Below are positions 25,317 to 36,089 of a DNA stretch of 64,000 nucleotides, in pieces. The notes under the pieces were generated by a model that had not been told where the DNA came from, made no database searches, and saw only the letters and a program-made list of their open reading frames with translations. The number at the start of each line of letters is the position of its first letter. The stretch's first letter is position 1. The translations under genes were made by a program, and so were the position numbers. Origin of the DNA: Paragyromitra xinjiangensis (lineage: Eukaryota > Ascomycota > Pezizomycetes > Pezizales > Discinaceae); the NCBI GenBank assembly GCA_038503065.1, contig JBCAMK010000001.1:1612001-1676000 (forward strand), given 5' to 3'.

Positions 25317-26234
25317 TCAAACGACGAAACCACCGGCGCGCCGGATAGGACGTGTTATACGATGCCCCCCACCCATCTTCCGTGATAGCGGCTGCTCAAC
25401 ATCTTCCATATCCACGTCGGCCCCAAGACCCTCATCATCATCATCCTCATCATTTTCTTCTACATCCTTTTCAGGTTGCGATGCCTTTGCGAGTTCTAAT
25501 TTGATTCGTTCGACCGCCTCTCCCATTCTCCCAGCAATAAAGTTAACATGCCCTGAACAAGCTTCGCCTTTCAGCCACAAGAAAGCAGCATTCTCGCACC
25601 CCTTGGCTGCCTTGTCAAGGCAAGAGTCGATGTATTCGAGTATCTCTGCTGCTTTCTTTTCTCGTTCGGCCTTTCGTCGTTCCTCTTCTGCCTTTCGTTT
25701 TTCTTCAGCTAGTCGCGCTTGTCGCTCTTCTTCCGTTTCCTTTGGTTTCTCTTCGGCCTCTTCTTCCGACTCATCATCGCTGTACCCATAGTTGGCTGCA
25801 GGCAAAGACATAATTTTCTTCCTCCGTATCCCCATCATCTCCTTCCTCAGCAACCCTCGCTTCGCGTTAAGTGTTGTCCAACATTCAAACAAGGCTGTCT
25901 GCGCTTCCCCATCGTAATAAATCGATGGGCCGTTGATGGCAGAAAATTTAAGCTTTGCTGCTGTTGGCTTCGCGTTCATCTTTGACATTTGTTTGGGGGG
26001 CGGAGGGCACTCGGATTTCTCTTTTTGTTTATCATCTGATGTTGGCCGTATTGGGTGTGGGCCGACGATCGTCGTCACCGGCTCTGCTGCACCCTCATCG
26101 TCTGAGACTGACGGCCCGCGCTTTCGCGAGGTGGTAGGTCCGGGTGTTTCGGGGTATCGTGCTGAAAATACTCGGAGACGCGCCGACCAGTCAGGGAGGA
26201 CAGTTAGGAGTTCTTTGAGGACGGGGTTGTCCAT
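25317..26234 (-). CDS. Conserved-looking fungal protein with charged coiled coil, 305 aa
   Basis: A single-exon frame. Residues 36-50 (SRKRGPSVSDDEG) are a basic/serine segment. Residues 104-150 (IYYDGEAQTALFECWTTLN, then LLRKEMMGIRRKKIMSLP) form a compact conserved-looking block, and 158-200 are a strongly charged coiled coil rich in EER/KAE. Residues 200-250 (LDKAAKGCENAAFLWLKG, FIAGRMGEAVERIK) form a second helical block, followed by an acidic run (about 255-278) and a basic glycine-rich tail. I recall proteins of this layout in many Pezizomycotina, all annotated hypothetical, but I cannot name a function. A nuclear location is plausible from the acidic and basic tracts. The start ATG lies directly after an upstream in-frame stop, with no alternative. 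Confidence 0.7.
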   Translation of the reverse strand: MDNPVLKELLTVLPDWSARLRVFSARYPETPGPTTSRKRGPSVSDDEGAAEPVTTIVGPHPIRPTSDDKQKEKSECPPPPKQMSKMNAKPTAAKLKFSAINGPSIYYDGEAQTALFECWTTLNAKRGLLRKEMMGIRRKKIMSLPAANYGYSDDESEEEAEEKPKETEEERQARLAEEKRKAEEERRKAEREKKAAEILEYIDSCLDKAAKGCENAAFLWLKGEACSGHVNFIAGRMGEAVERIKLELAKASQPEKDVEENDEDDDDEGLGADVDMEDVEQPLSRKMGGGHRITRPIRRAGGFVV

Positions 26235-29200
26235 CTATTGGGTTATGAGGTGGCTGGGTGTGGAAGGTTTCTGATTCGAGTTTGGGGGGCTACGGGTATT
26301 GCTTTGCGTCTGCTACAAAGCTGTCACGAGAAGCGAGGCGTCAGAATTAACATGGCTAACTGGGGGGTGGTTGCAACGGGCGTCTCTGGGAGGATGGTCG
26401 GTTGGAGAGAGAAGGGAGAGTAACAGGTGGTGGTAGCGGGAAGGGCGTAAGAAGAGGGAAGGGGAAAGGAGGGAACCGAGGGGGTAAAAGTGGATTGGGG
26501 GGGGAATTAGACAGGAGAGAGACAAATGGGAGAACTTGCCTGGTTGGAGTGGTGCAGGGCTGGAGTTCCGAGTACCTAATTGCAATAGTGCAATTGCGAC
26601 CGACCAAGACAATAGAATAGCTGGCCCAAAATCCTCCTCCCAACCAAAGGGACAAACACAACAAAGGTAACAACAACCTTTCCCACCTCAGACCTTAGAT
26701 ATCCCAAAAGATATCAAATAACCTCGACCACCACCTTCCCACAGATGGTTTTCTTTCTTTCTTTCTTTCTTCCTTCAGGGCAAGGGGGAGGGAAGCAAAA
26801 ACCGAGGGGCTTGAAAAATATAATTGAAGTTGGAAAATAAATAAAAACTCCTGCGAAACTCGAGTTTCGCACAACGCTACCAAATAATTCCAATTATTCA
26901 ACGCTCCTGCTTCTACGCCTCTATCCCCTTCGTTGTAGAATTCGTACTGATTGTTCGTGCCGGTTCGTGGTTCTCGTAACGGCGCGGTTGTTGCCTACTG
27001 CGAATGAAGGAGGAGGCGTTTAGAAGGGGGGAGGATGAGGGTGGACTGAGCCAGGAGAAAAGGAAGATGAGCTCAGGAACGAAGCACGAATGAAAGCGAT
27101 GTGGGGGGGTGTAGGGAAAGGAAGCGAACACGCTTTCGAAAGTCGACCACGGGTGGGTCGGAGTGGAGAGAGGGAGGGAGGGGGTGGCCTCTTGCACGGG
27201 AAGGCCAGGGATCGATTGTCCGTCTGCCCTTCGTCCATATGCAGCAGTACCCGCGTCTAATCTGCCTCAACCATGCCTTGGAATAGACGGTCCATGCCAA
27301 CGTCTACGAGCTCTGGACTTCTGCCGTCGTCAGTAGCATTCCCGATCCTCGGCTACCTTCCACGCCACACCTGCGCGCTTAATCAAAATCAAAAAAATAA
27401 TAAACCGCCGTTTCTCCCCCACAGGATAGGATGCAACGAGAGAAAAAAAACGAGAGAAAAAAACGCTCAAAGGAACTAGCCGCGTGAAACCTGAAGCAAA
27501 CAACGGTGAGCGCCGACTAATTAGACCGTTGCCATGGCATTACCATGAGGGGGGCTTAGCTCCTACAAATTATACTGTTTATTTTATTTTTTTCAACTCT
27601 TCACCCCTCTTTAACGATACTCTGTCTCCACCTAAGCAGCGCCAGGAAGAGCCCGGCTACTTTATGTATGTAAGAGGAAGGCAAATATTTTATTCGCCGG
27701 CCGCCGCGCGCGTGCGCATGCAGCTCTCCTTCGGTCATAGCCAGGATAGAGGGCAAATCGGACGTGCAGTTTGCTCCGCGCAACTAGTCACCTTTGGTTC
27801 GGACTGTTCACAGTGCTTGAAGAAAGGTTAATATGCTCAGGTTGCGTGGCAACCGTGTCGTCTCATCAAATTTTCAAGGCCAAACGACAATGGTAGCAGC
27901 GAACCACTGTGATGATAAAGAAAACTTGAATCGAAGAACCCAGAAGACTAGCCAGCACCCGACTCCGAACGAACAGACCAAACGCACTTCTGGGGTACGT
28001 ACCCACTTACAAGATACGTTATGGGTTTGGCTTGAGACGTGGTGTATACCTCAATCCTAGCCATGGTGCTAAAAATGATATGTGGAGTTCGCTTCCTTCT
28101 GGTGGTTCGAAGGTTAGGGTTTTCTGAATTCGAGTCTCTTTTCGAATTTATTGACCAGGATGTGCCAAGGTTCTTTAATGACACTAATGACAACAGGAAA
28201 ATAAACAGCCTAGATTTGCTTTTGCCTGTCTGGCTTTTCCGGTTTAGTCTTCATAGTTGGCCAAGTTCTCGACATTTAGCGAAGCCACACGGTTACGCAG
28301 GCGCACTCATTTCGCCTGAATACAAAAAAGAAGTGTTATGCTACTTGTGCAGTCTGATGTGGAAAAACAGGCAAAAAAATCTCTGGAAGAGAATAGTGTA
28401 AATAAAAGAAGCGGAAATCCTAGGATGAACGATATCTGATTTAGTCGGATTACTCTGCTTTCAACAAGAAGATCTGAAGTGATATGGCCAACGCCTTTCA
28501 TTTTGACCACGCCTGCAGGGAGCAACCATCCTCAAATCGGGGCGCTGAGCTGGCAGCTCTAGTGGCATAAGGAAGATCAAGCGAGAGCTGATCAAGCAGG
28601 GAAGAGCTCTCGGAGTAGAGCGAAAAAGCTTGGAGAACGAATGGTTGTCCTAATCGCGCGATGAGCTCTGCCTTTGTTTACTCGCTCCCACGTCGAACCA
28701 ACAGGGGATGGCGATAAATTTTTGTTTCATGAAAAGTGGGCAGGACACCACCGCTGTACGAGCCGTGTTAATAATACCCGCGGCACGGGCCGGTCTTGGA
28801 GGGGGAATGGGGCCCAATGTAGGATACGTGGATTATATTGCCGTAGCGGTAACAAGGTCTTTGTAGCGATGGATGGTGTAGAGAAGTAGGTTATGGAAGT
28901 GCCAGTGTTTCTGGGGCGGATGCCCGCAAGAGGCAGTTCGGTAGCCTTATGCTAGGAATCTTGCATCCGTAGTGAAATCTCAAGCACTGCTTCAGTGTCA
29001 TGGCGGTTATGCCTATATACATGCATACACACATACCGGTACGTATACAAGAAACTTCAAGCCGGGCCAAAATTTTGAATTCTTGTTCCTAGAATGTATC
29101 ATCCCCAAGCCTCCGCGTCAGTTCGGGATATTTCAGACGCGTGTGTCATAGTCCGTGGTTTCTCCCCTCTTCAGTGATTGGGTCGCGGCTAGGTCGCGGA

Positions 29201-32200
29201 CTGGCGGCAACGGGATTCCGTCAGTTTCTGGTGGCGGATCCGGCAATATATGATTATGATGAGGAATCTGGTATCGTCCATGGAAGGGTGCTCTCTCACC
29301 GCTACATGTTGCGCGGACACTGAACAGCTCAAGACTCGGAACAAACCCCTCTCGTTCGTGTTGCCGATCACTCATGTAGACTTTCCGCCCATGCCTTGCC
29401 TCCCAGCTAAGCCGCATCCAGTGCCTTCAGACAGGTCATAAGCTGGGGTTCAAAGGAAAAGGGAGAGAGGCTGGTGAAACCTGCCAGACGGCTGCATTTC
29501 GTAACCTGCAACAGCAGCATCAAGAGACGCTTAAAGAGTGCTTGAGCTGCACAAATCCGGTATCCTTCGATCTCTGGAGTTGTACATACTGCCGTCGGCC
29601 GGCGATGGAGATCGTGACACCTTTATCGTCTGTTGTGGGCTTTTAATTTCTCCTCGTACTTTGGAAGTAGATACCATACATGAGTGGCCAACAAACAAGT
29701 GCTACGAGTCTTCACGATGGGAATCTCTATTCAGCTGTAAGTTATCGAGGGGGTTCCAGCGTATGGTATCCTTCTCCACGGAGTTGAGGCTTCGTCCACT
29801 CCACACACGCTATATCACACATAACGTACCATCTGCGAGTACTCTCGAGGTACATGGCACATCACATATGTATGTAAAAGCACTCCCCCCCCACACAGTT
29901 GTAGCGCCAAATAAGGTGTGTAATAAGCTTGTAATGATAAAGGCGGTGGGAAGAAGAAAATATCGAAATGGCGTCCCACAGTAACTGTATTTGTCCGTGT
30001 TGCAGTCACACAAGCAATCCATGGCTAGCTAGCCGATGCTCGGGTCACTATCTGCCGTTGTCAAACTCTCAACGTTGCGACTGCTTCCTTACCTGCGTGC
30101 AGAAGCCCGCTTTCGTGGTAATCGAGGAAGTCCAGGCGCACTTGCTTGTATGGAACACCAGTGGTATGGGAGTCTGGTGGTGTAGACGAAGAAGACGAAT
30201 TTTATGTTGACAGGTTGGCTGGAGGGTAGAAACACCTGCATAACGCCGTCTGAGTTTCTAGATGTAGCCCCTCTCAACTGGCCTCTGGGGGCATGTATTT
30301 CATCGACAGATTCGAGTATGATATTATTTATGGTAGTGCACAGTCCGTTTGCAGAGGAGATACGAGAAACGCTGCCTAGAATCGCGTTGGCCCTGACAAC
30401 ATTCTATGTGTGGCGTCACTCGTAATTTATGGTATGGGGTGCTTTGCTTTGGCAGACGCTAACCCCTAACTATTATCATCTCCCTGACCAAGTAAGCTTA
30501 TAAGTTGGGAAATGGCTATTAGCGGTGACTTCTCGGATAAAATTAGTTGATAGCCATGGCCATAGTGGCCGTTAGACAAATAGATCAGATTTTATGGCCA
30601 ACTCAAAGGGTAGATTTACCATCGGATGAGCTGTTCCCTAGATATACGTTCTAGCCGAAAGAAAGAAAAAAAAGCGCATGAACAGTCTGTGGCCTACATC
30701 TGCATGACATTCAGAAGTCTAGATTCAGAGCATTTAATTTGCTCGAGCGAAAGGACAGTACGGCCGGTATAGAGAGACATCATCACCACGGTAGGAGGAT
30801 CTAGCCGAGCAAAGATTGGCCAACTTCGGTAACGGAGGACAATAGGGAAGACGTGGATAAGCTACCGCATGCATTTAATGTCATTGGGCTACAATAAGGA
30901 GTGCATCGATCGTTCCATTTTCAAATGTAGATCGACATGTCTGCTAGAGGCATATTATATGTCCTATCTACTGCAGGCATTGGTTCTAGGGTGTGTAGTA
31001 TAATGACATACTTCATTTATTTCGGGTGCATAGTTGCTGGGGTTGGGTCTAAGGAACTTGGTCCCGCTGAAATTCACTTTATACGTGTGTATATAGATGC
31101 TCTCTATTACTTTCTGATCGAACGATGAGGCCCTTAAGATACACGGGATACGACGGCACCGAAATTCCCATAATCGGGTTGGGTGTGGTGTGAGATTTGA
31201 TGATTTAAGGTTGCGAGTGACCGATGATGATTGCGGAGATGCTAGTGGTGCCTCCCAGCAGATATGAATAATAGGGGTTTGATGTGTGAAATAAAGATAC
31301 CACTTTTGGAATGCTCGGTGAAGTTTTGATGTTACTGTTTAATTCGTGTTGCTTATCTTTCAACTGTCATGGGCCATGGGACCAACGTAACAGTGCCTCG
31401 CTCATCTTGATGATGAAATTCTAAAGGAAGGGCGAAGAGTTGGCCATGGACTGTAGAATGAATACACTACAGCCTAGGTTCTCGTAAGTTTACTTAGCTT
31501 AGTTGGAGTAGGTGAGGAAACTCTTGTAGCTGTAGCTAGCACTGCTGGTTATTTGGGTGGAGATACCTAGTTGTGAGTCATCTACCGCTCATGCTTTCTT
31601 GAGAAGTCGATGATAGGGATATGATTTGTTTCTGCCTTAGTTTATCTAAACTAATTTTTTTAGTTTGTAGAGGACTACTTGGTGCTTGCTCGGTCTTATT
31701 AATTGCAATATGGGCATTAACCCTAGCTGATTTAGATATACGTATGTAACCTTGGCTACTGGCCTTATAGGGATCGAAGAGATGTCTTGATTGGGCACAT
31801 TTATAATAATATGCATTTAATCAAAAATAACTTCCCTGGGTATCCGGTCCCGAGGCTCGCAGTCTGTACTTTAGAGCATCATTAAAGATTCAGATCGACC
31901 ATATACGTATTGCACCGCTGATAAAACCAATAAAATCCCTCACCAAGAGCTGTTGCATTTGCGCCAAGTATAAAATATATATATATATAATGGGATTTGT
32001 ATTTACCCTGAATAGGCAGTTTGTGTGATCTGGGCTGGCTACTGGTAATCCTGGAATTAAGTTCGTATCGGAATTTTGCTCGCTTGACCTATTCAACGGT
32101 TTCAAGACATTACTGCATGTATTCTTTTCCCTTGATAGGCACCTGTTTAGTACTACTGTCGATCGATCGGTATTGGCTTGAGCTTTGAAACGGAGTTAAT

Positions 32201-33694
32201 AATTTACCGGCACCTAGTTTCCAATCTTGAAGTCAGGGAATTATCTCAAATTTTTTTTACCGAACCTGACATACGTACGTGCGAGCTATCCATCGTGCCA
32301 CAAATAAGACCAAGGATAAACATGCAGCTAGCTAGGTCCACCCCACTATCCCGGAATTCCACGTTTTCTTATCCGACGTTTCTTTTATTAGAGGCTGATT
32401 TGTCGGTAGTTTGGCCTGAACTTTGCGGGGCGGAATCGGTGGATATGCTAAATTGACATTGACAAATTGATACAAAGCATTAGTATCTGGGAATTAAGAA
32501 AATTGGGAAGCCCATCTCGCCAGAGGTCGGGCTAGCTTCTTGATCAGTTCGGTGGCGAGGGATCATAGTGACGCAGTCTTGATTAGGGATTGCGTGCTAT
32601 ATCTTTACATTATTTCTTTCAGAGTACTTATAAGTTTGTGTCATCCAAGTTCTTCGATTGGTGGAGACTGAAGGTATTTCTTCATTGCCTTGAAAGGTCG
32701 GTGCTTTCTCGTTCAGCGCTTACTCTTGCAGCTACTTTCTGTTTCCCTTGCAATTGCATCTTTACAACCTTGCCCTCATCCCATAGACTGGTCGCACAAG
32801 GCTGGAGAAGTGAGTAGAGCTACAGCACCCAACTAATATCAAGTGGCTATCCTCCCATCTCTTCAGGCCCGAATATTTCTGGGGTAACTCAAGCAGGGCT
32901 CCGGTGAGTTCTGGTAGGCTCATAGCCAATAGAAATTCATGTTTGCAGGAAATAATTAACAATTAGCTACCTTTATAGGTAGCACAAAGGATATAATTGT
33001 ATCTAGGGGCACCGGCAGCATAAATTACTCGCTATAGCTGTATCGAGGGGCCGTGTGGAATGGAAGAAGAAAGATATGTACGGACCAACGGATAAAGTGT
33101 GGTACCATCTCACCCATCGCCAATCCTTGGTTCTGGAGTCCTCAATTACTCAGACCACTGGCTTGCCCATACATATTTTCCAACGTTTTTACTGCCTTAG
33201 CTTATAAGATCGCCATATGCTGTGGCATCTTTCAAGGTTTGTTCGGTCTTGAAGGCTCTTGATGCCGAAAAAAGTTGGGGGCTTTTAATTTTTACCCAGG
33301 CAAATGATCGAGAGGAGATGAATTCTATTATGTTCAGCGTTTAAGAAATGTGCATTGGCATTTCTATTTCGATTAGACAGTTTTGTATTTGTGGATATCG
33401 ATAAGCTATCAATGGTTATAAATACCGGTCCTCAGTAACCCCCCATTCGGTTTTTCTTTTTTCTCCAACGGAAATAATACGAAACCCATCAAAAACCGTG
33501 GATTATCCCACCTGCCATAGCCGATAGCCCAAGAGTTCATATTCCTGCCCTTTTTAATTCGTTGTACCGATATTAAGAATTGCTATGTTAGTTACCCTCT
33601 TGATATATGCTCTCTGATCTAACTCGTACAACCTCCGGAAATGAAAGCGACGGAAGGCTGATATTTAACGTTATAGACAGACAAAAAAAAAGTC
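26235..33694. other. Long gene-poor interval; promoter of the 305-aa gene at its left end
   Basis: Bases 26235-27480 have strong strand asymmetry (A/G-rich plus strand, CT-rich on the coding strand of the 305-aa gene), including a TTTC tetranucleotide run at about 26751-26775. This fits a pyrimidine-rich fungal promoter or leader. From 27.5 to 33.7 kb no frame has recognisable motifs. A stretch near 27890 (ATG then polar codons up to a GTACGT donor-like site) could be a first exon, but I find no convincing partner. Short AT-rich runs occur near 31976. Confidence 0.4.
33417..33424 (+). promoter_or_regulatory. TATA box of the small secreted protein gene
   Basis: TATAAATA lies 271 bases upstream of the start codon, followed by a C-run and a CT-rich stretch that would suit transcription initiation. 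It is assigned by sequence and position only. Confidence 0.4.
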
Positions 33695-33934
33695 ATGTAC
33701 TTCCGTGTGACAACCCTCGTCATCTCGCTCCTCCCGGTTGTCTTCTCCGTACCTCTCCCTCAAACGACGTCGACATGCCCTAATGGCTACAACACTTGTG
33801 TGTCCAGTCGATTTTGCCTTCAAGTGTGGCCCCAAAGCTGCTATTGCCACAATGAGATTGTTACGGATTGTGCAGCGGCGTGTGGTGTCAGCATCCCACC
33901 CGGAGCGTTGCAGAGTTGTCCGGGGGCCTCTTAA
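33695..33934 (+). CDS. Small secreted cysteine-rich protein, 79 aa
   Basis: The N-terminus (MYFRVTTLVISLLPVVFSVPLP) is a clear signal peptide with a likely cut after VFS or soon after. The mature part of about 60 residues has eight cysteines at residues 28, 35, 41, 49, 51, 59, 63 and 75 (spacing C-x6-C-x5-C-x7-C-x-C-x7-C-x3-C-x11-C), enough for four disulfides, and no free cysteine. No intron is needed and a TATA box lies upstream. The profile is that of fungal small secreted proteins, some of which are effectors in plant association. The role here is unknown; an extracellular structural or inhibitor-like fold is an alternative. Confidence 0.72.
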   Translation: MYFRVTTLVISLLPVVFSVPLPQTTSTCPNGYNTCVSSRFCLQVWPQSCYCHNEIVTDCAAACGVSIPPGALQSCPGAS

Positions 33935-35178
33935 TGTTGAAGTTTATGGCGGCACTTGGTGCTTTGGCGGTTGAGTTCATTAGTTTTAAGCGGCTTGGAG
34001 GGACTCGATTGGTTCGATTGGGTGTATAAATTTAAATTTCTGCGTATGCGGATCTTTTGTTGTACAGAATTAGGATGTTAAAGAATGGTTTTCTCGAAGT
34101 AAAGGGTGTAACTAGTCCCGTGCTCATGTTTCGTTTGACCTGATCTCCACTACTCAGTCTTATAATTATTCAGGTAGGGAGAATCCCCGATACATACAAC
34201 TGAAATTGCAATAAAGGGCACCCTCAGATCTAGAGTGGTTGGTGTGTGCATCGAATAGCCCAAATAGCCCAAGATTTGGAGCTAATTATCCGAACTAAAA
34301 TTATGTTAATATATATGTTCGTACAATAACTATAGGCGCAGCTTCGTTGTAGTTAATGCCCAAGTGTAAGAGTTCCCTTGGCACGAAGCACATGTAGCTG
34401 GGCGGGGAATCATGTGTGCTGGTGTGGGGTTGATAACCAAGAACACGGTTATCTATGCTTAGGAGATATGACATAATCCCTTCTGTGACACTAAAACCTA
34501 AAATGGAAAGGCTGGTAGGCACGAAGTGGATAGCAAGCAACCTGGGTGCCGGCAGAACCACTGATGAGTAGTAATATAGTCACACCCTACTGTGTCAGAT
34601 CCCTTGCTATATCGTACGGATCTATTTAGGACCGTTTCTCTCGCTAAAACGGATTCGTTGTGCCAGACATATAAAGTATAATGATCTTGGATTCGTATGG
34701 TAATTTCCTCCATTTCAAAACAATCGACATACAACGGCTTCCTCCCCCGATTGCAAGCTGTAGGGGCTAAGGATTGACTGCTCTAGTTCATACTAGCCCG
34801 GAATATACGCTATCCTGTACGAAATCCGTCTAGTACTTGGTACCCAGCATATACGTATGGTTTGGTGCGATCGTATAATTATAAGGTTACTTAAGAAGTA
34901 ATTATGATCATAGCTTAATGTGTTGCCCTGTTAAGGTGACTTGGGGACAAAATATTTTAGTATGTGGCTATTATCAAATACTCATCGTCAACGTGTTTAT
35001 GTATCGGCATCATTTACTCGGTTCATGATACGTTGACTAGAATTCAAAGTCATGATCATGAGTATATACTTGACAAATATGCAGTACTTCCTTAATAACT
35101 CCAGGTCTTCAACTCCGTATATACCCCCCAGTACCCTAAATAAACAAAAAGAAGAATCGAGACCAGCCCGTATGAAAA
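33935..35178. other. Intergenic region, no feature seen
   Basis: AT-rich DNA between the small secreted protein gene and the convergent 3' end of the GPI-like gene. A stretch near 34005 resembles a tRNA B box (GGTTCGATTGG), but no tRNA can be folded around it. Confidence 0.4.
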
Positions 35179-36089
35179 TTAACATAGTATCAAAACATAT
35201 AAAAATGAGATTACTGTCATAAGTTCTAATCCAATACGCCGATGCATACTGTCGGATCCCGAGGTTCGCGATCCCGGCGGTACTGTCGTATTTGTTCCTT
35301 GAGCCACTATCGTGCCATTGTCGTCCTCAACAAGGTCCGCAAATACCATTGCATCGATGAATGGATAATCTTCAATCTTGATATCGCCACACATATCCTT
35401 AAGATCGGCAAGATTCTCTGTGGTAGGGGCGTTTAAGACAACCGTTTGTGTAAGGCAATTGTCGGCACAAAACATTTCGGTAGCCTGGCTAGTGGCTGAT
35501 TCGGAAGACGCAGCGTTCCAAGCGATTCTGAAATCTTTTTCCGATATTTCGCATAGTTTGTTTGTTTTCCTACGGTAATCCGGTAAATAAGGTTAGTCCG
35601 AGAGTCCCCAGTCGCCTATCAACTCATTCTAAGCATCAAATACCAAGGGCCATCATGTACCCACAGATCTCGTAGGCATTGTTTCCAATAAAGCAAAACA
35701 CCCGCCTCGCCATCCACAACGGCATCAAGCCATGACGTGTCTAATCCAAAGGCAGTCAGATTAACGCCTCCACACGCCGCTCGAACATCACTCTGGAATG
35801 TCATCAGTGATGTGGCACACTCTGGATTGCAAGACTCTTCGAGAGTGTTGTTCTTTTCAACAAGGTTTGGTGACATCAGGATGGTAATATTACAATCGAT
35901 TGGTGTTGTATAGGCGGCAACGCAAGGTTTCGGGAGTCGTTTAGCTGTCTCTGGGCTCAAGACCCCATCAAAGAACCAGGAAGGTTTTGTAATGTTGAAC
36001 CCGCTTGCCAGGAGTGCATCGGATATTTGGTAGAATAACGGAAGTATCAAGGCTATGGTTGTCGATAATATTCGGTAGGGTCTTGTCAT
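35179..36089 (-). CDS. Secreted cysteine-rich protein with GPI-anchor-like C-terminus, 257 aa
   Basis: Proposed exons in coding order are 36089-35665 and 35527-35179, joined by a 137-base intron (donor GTGGGT, an ACTAAC branch site, acceptor TTTCAG). The frame closes exactly (774 bases). Start choice: the methionine at 36089 begins a signal peptide (MTRPYRILSTTIALILPLFYQ), while the longer frame upstream is probably leader. The mature part has paired cysteines (PKPCVAAY, PIDCNIT, EESCNPECA, RAACGGV, YWKQCLRD, MFCADNCL, LKDMCGD) and several N-x-T glycosylation sites. The last 23 residues are hydrophobic (VISFLYVLILC) after a small-residue stretch (TSGSDS), as in GPI-attachment signals. The cysteine layout resembles N-terminal regions of some fungal LysM-type secreted proteins, but no LysM is seen. 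A cell-wall or surface protein is likely; function unknown. Confidence 0.62.

Noticed and set aside
34000..34030. tRNA-like B box GGTTCGATTGG
   Set aside because: No A box, anticodon stem or acceptor pairing can be found at the right distance upstream.
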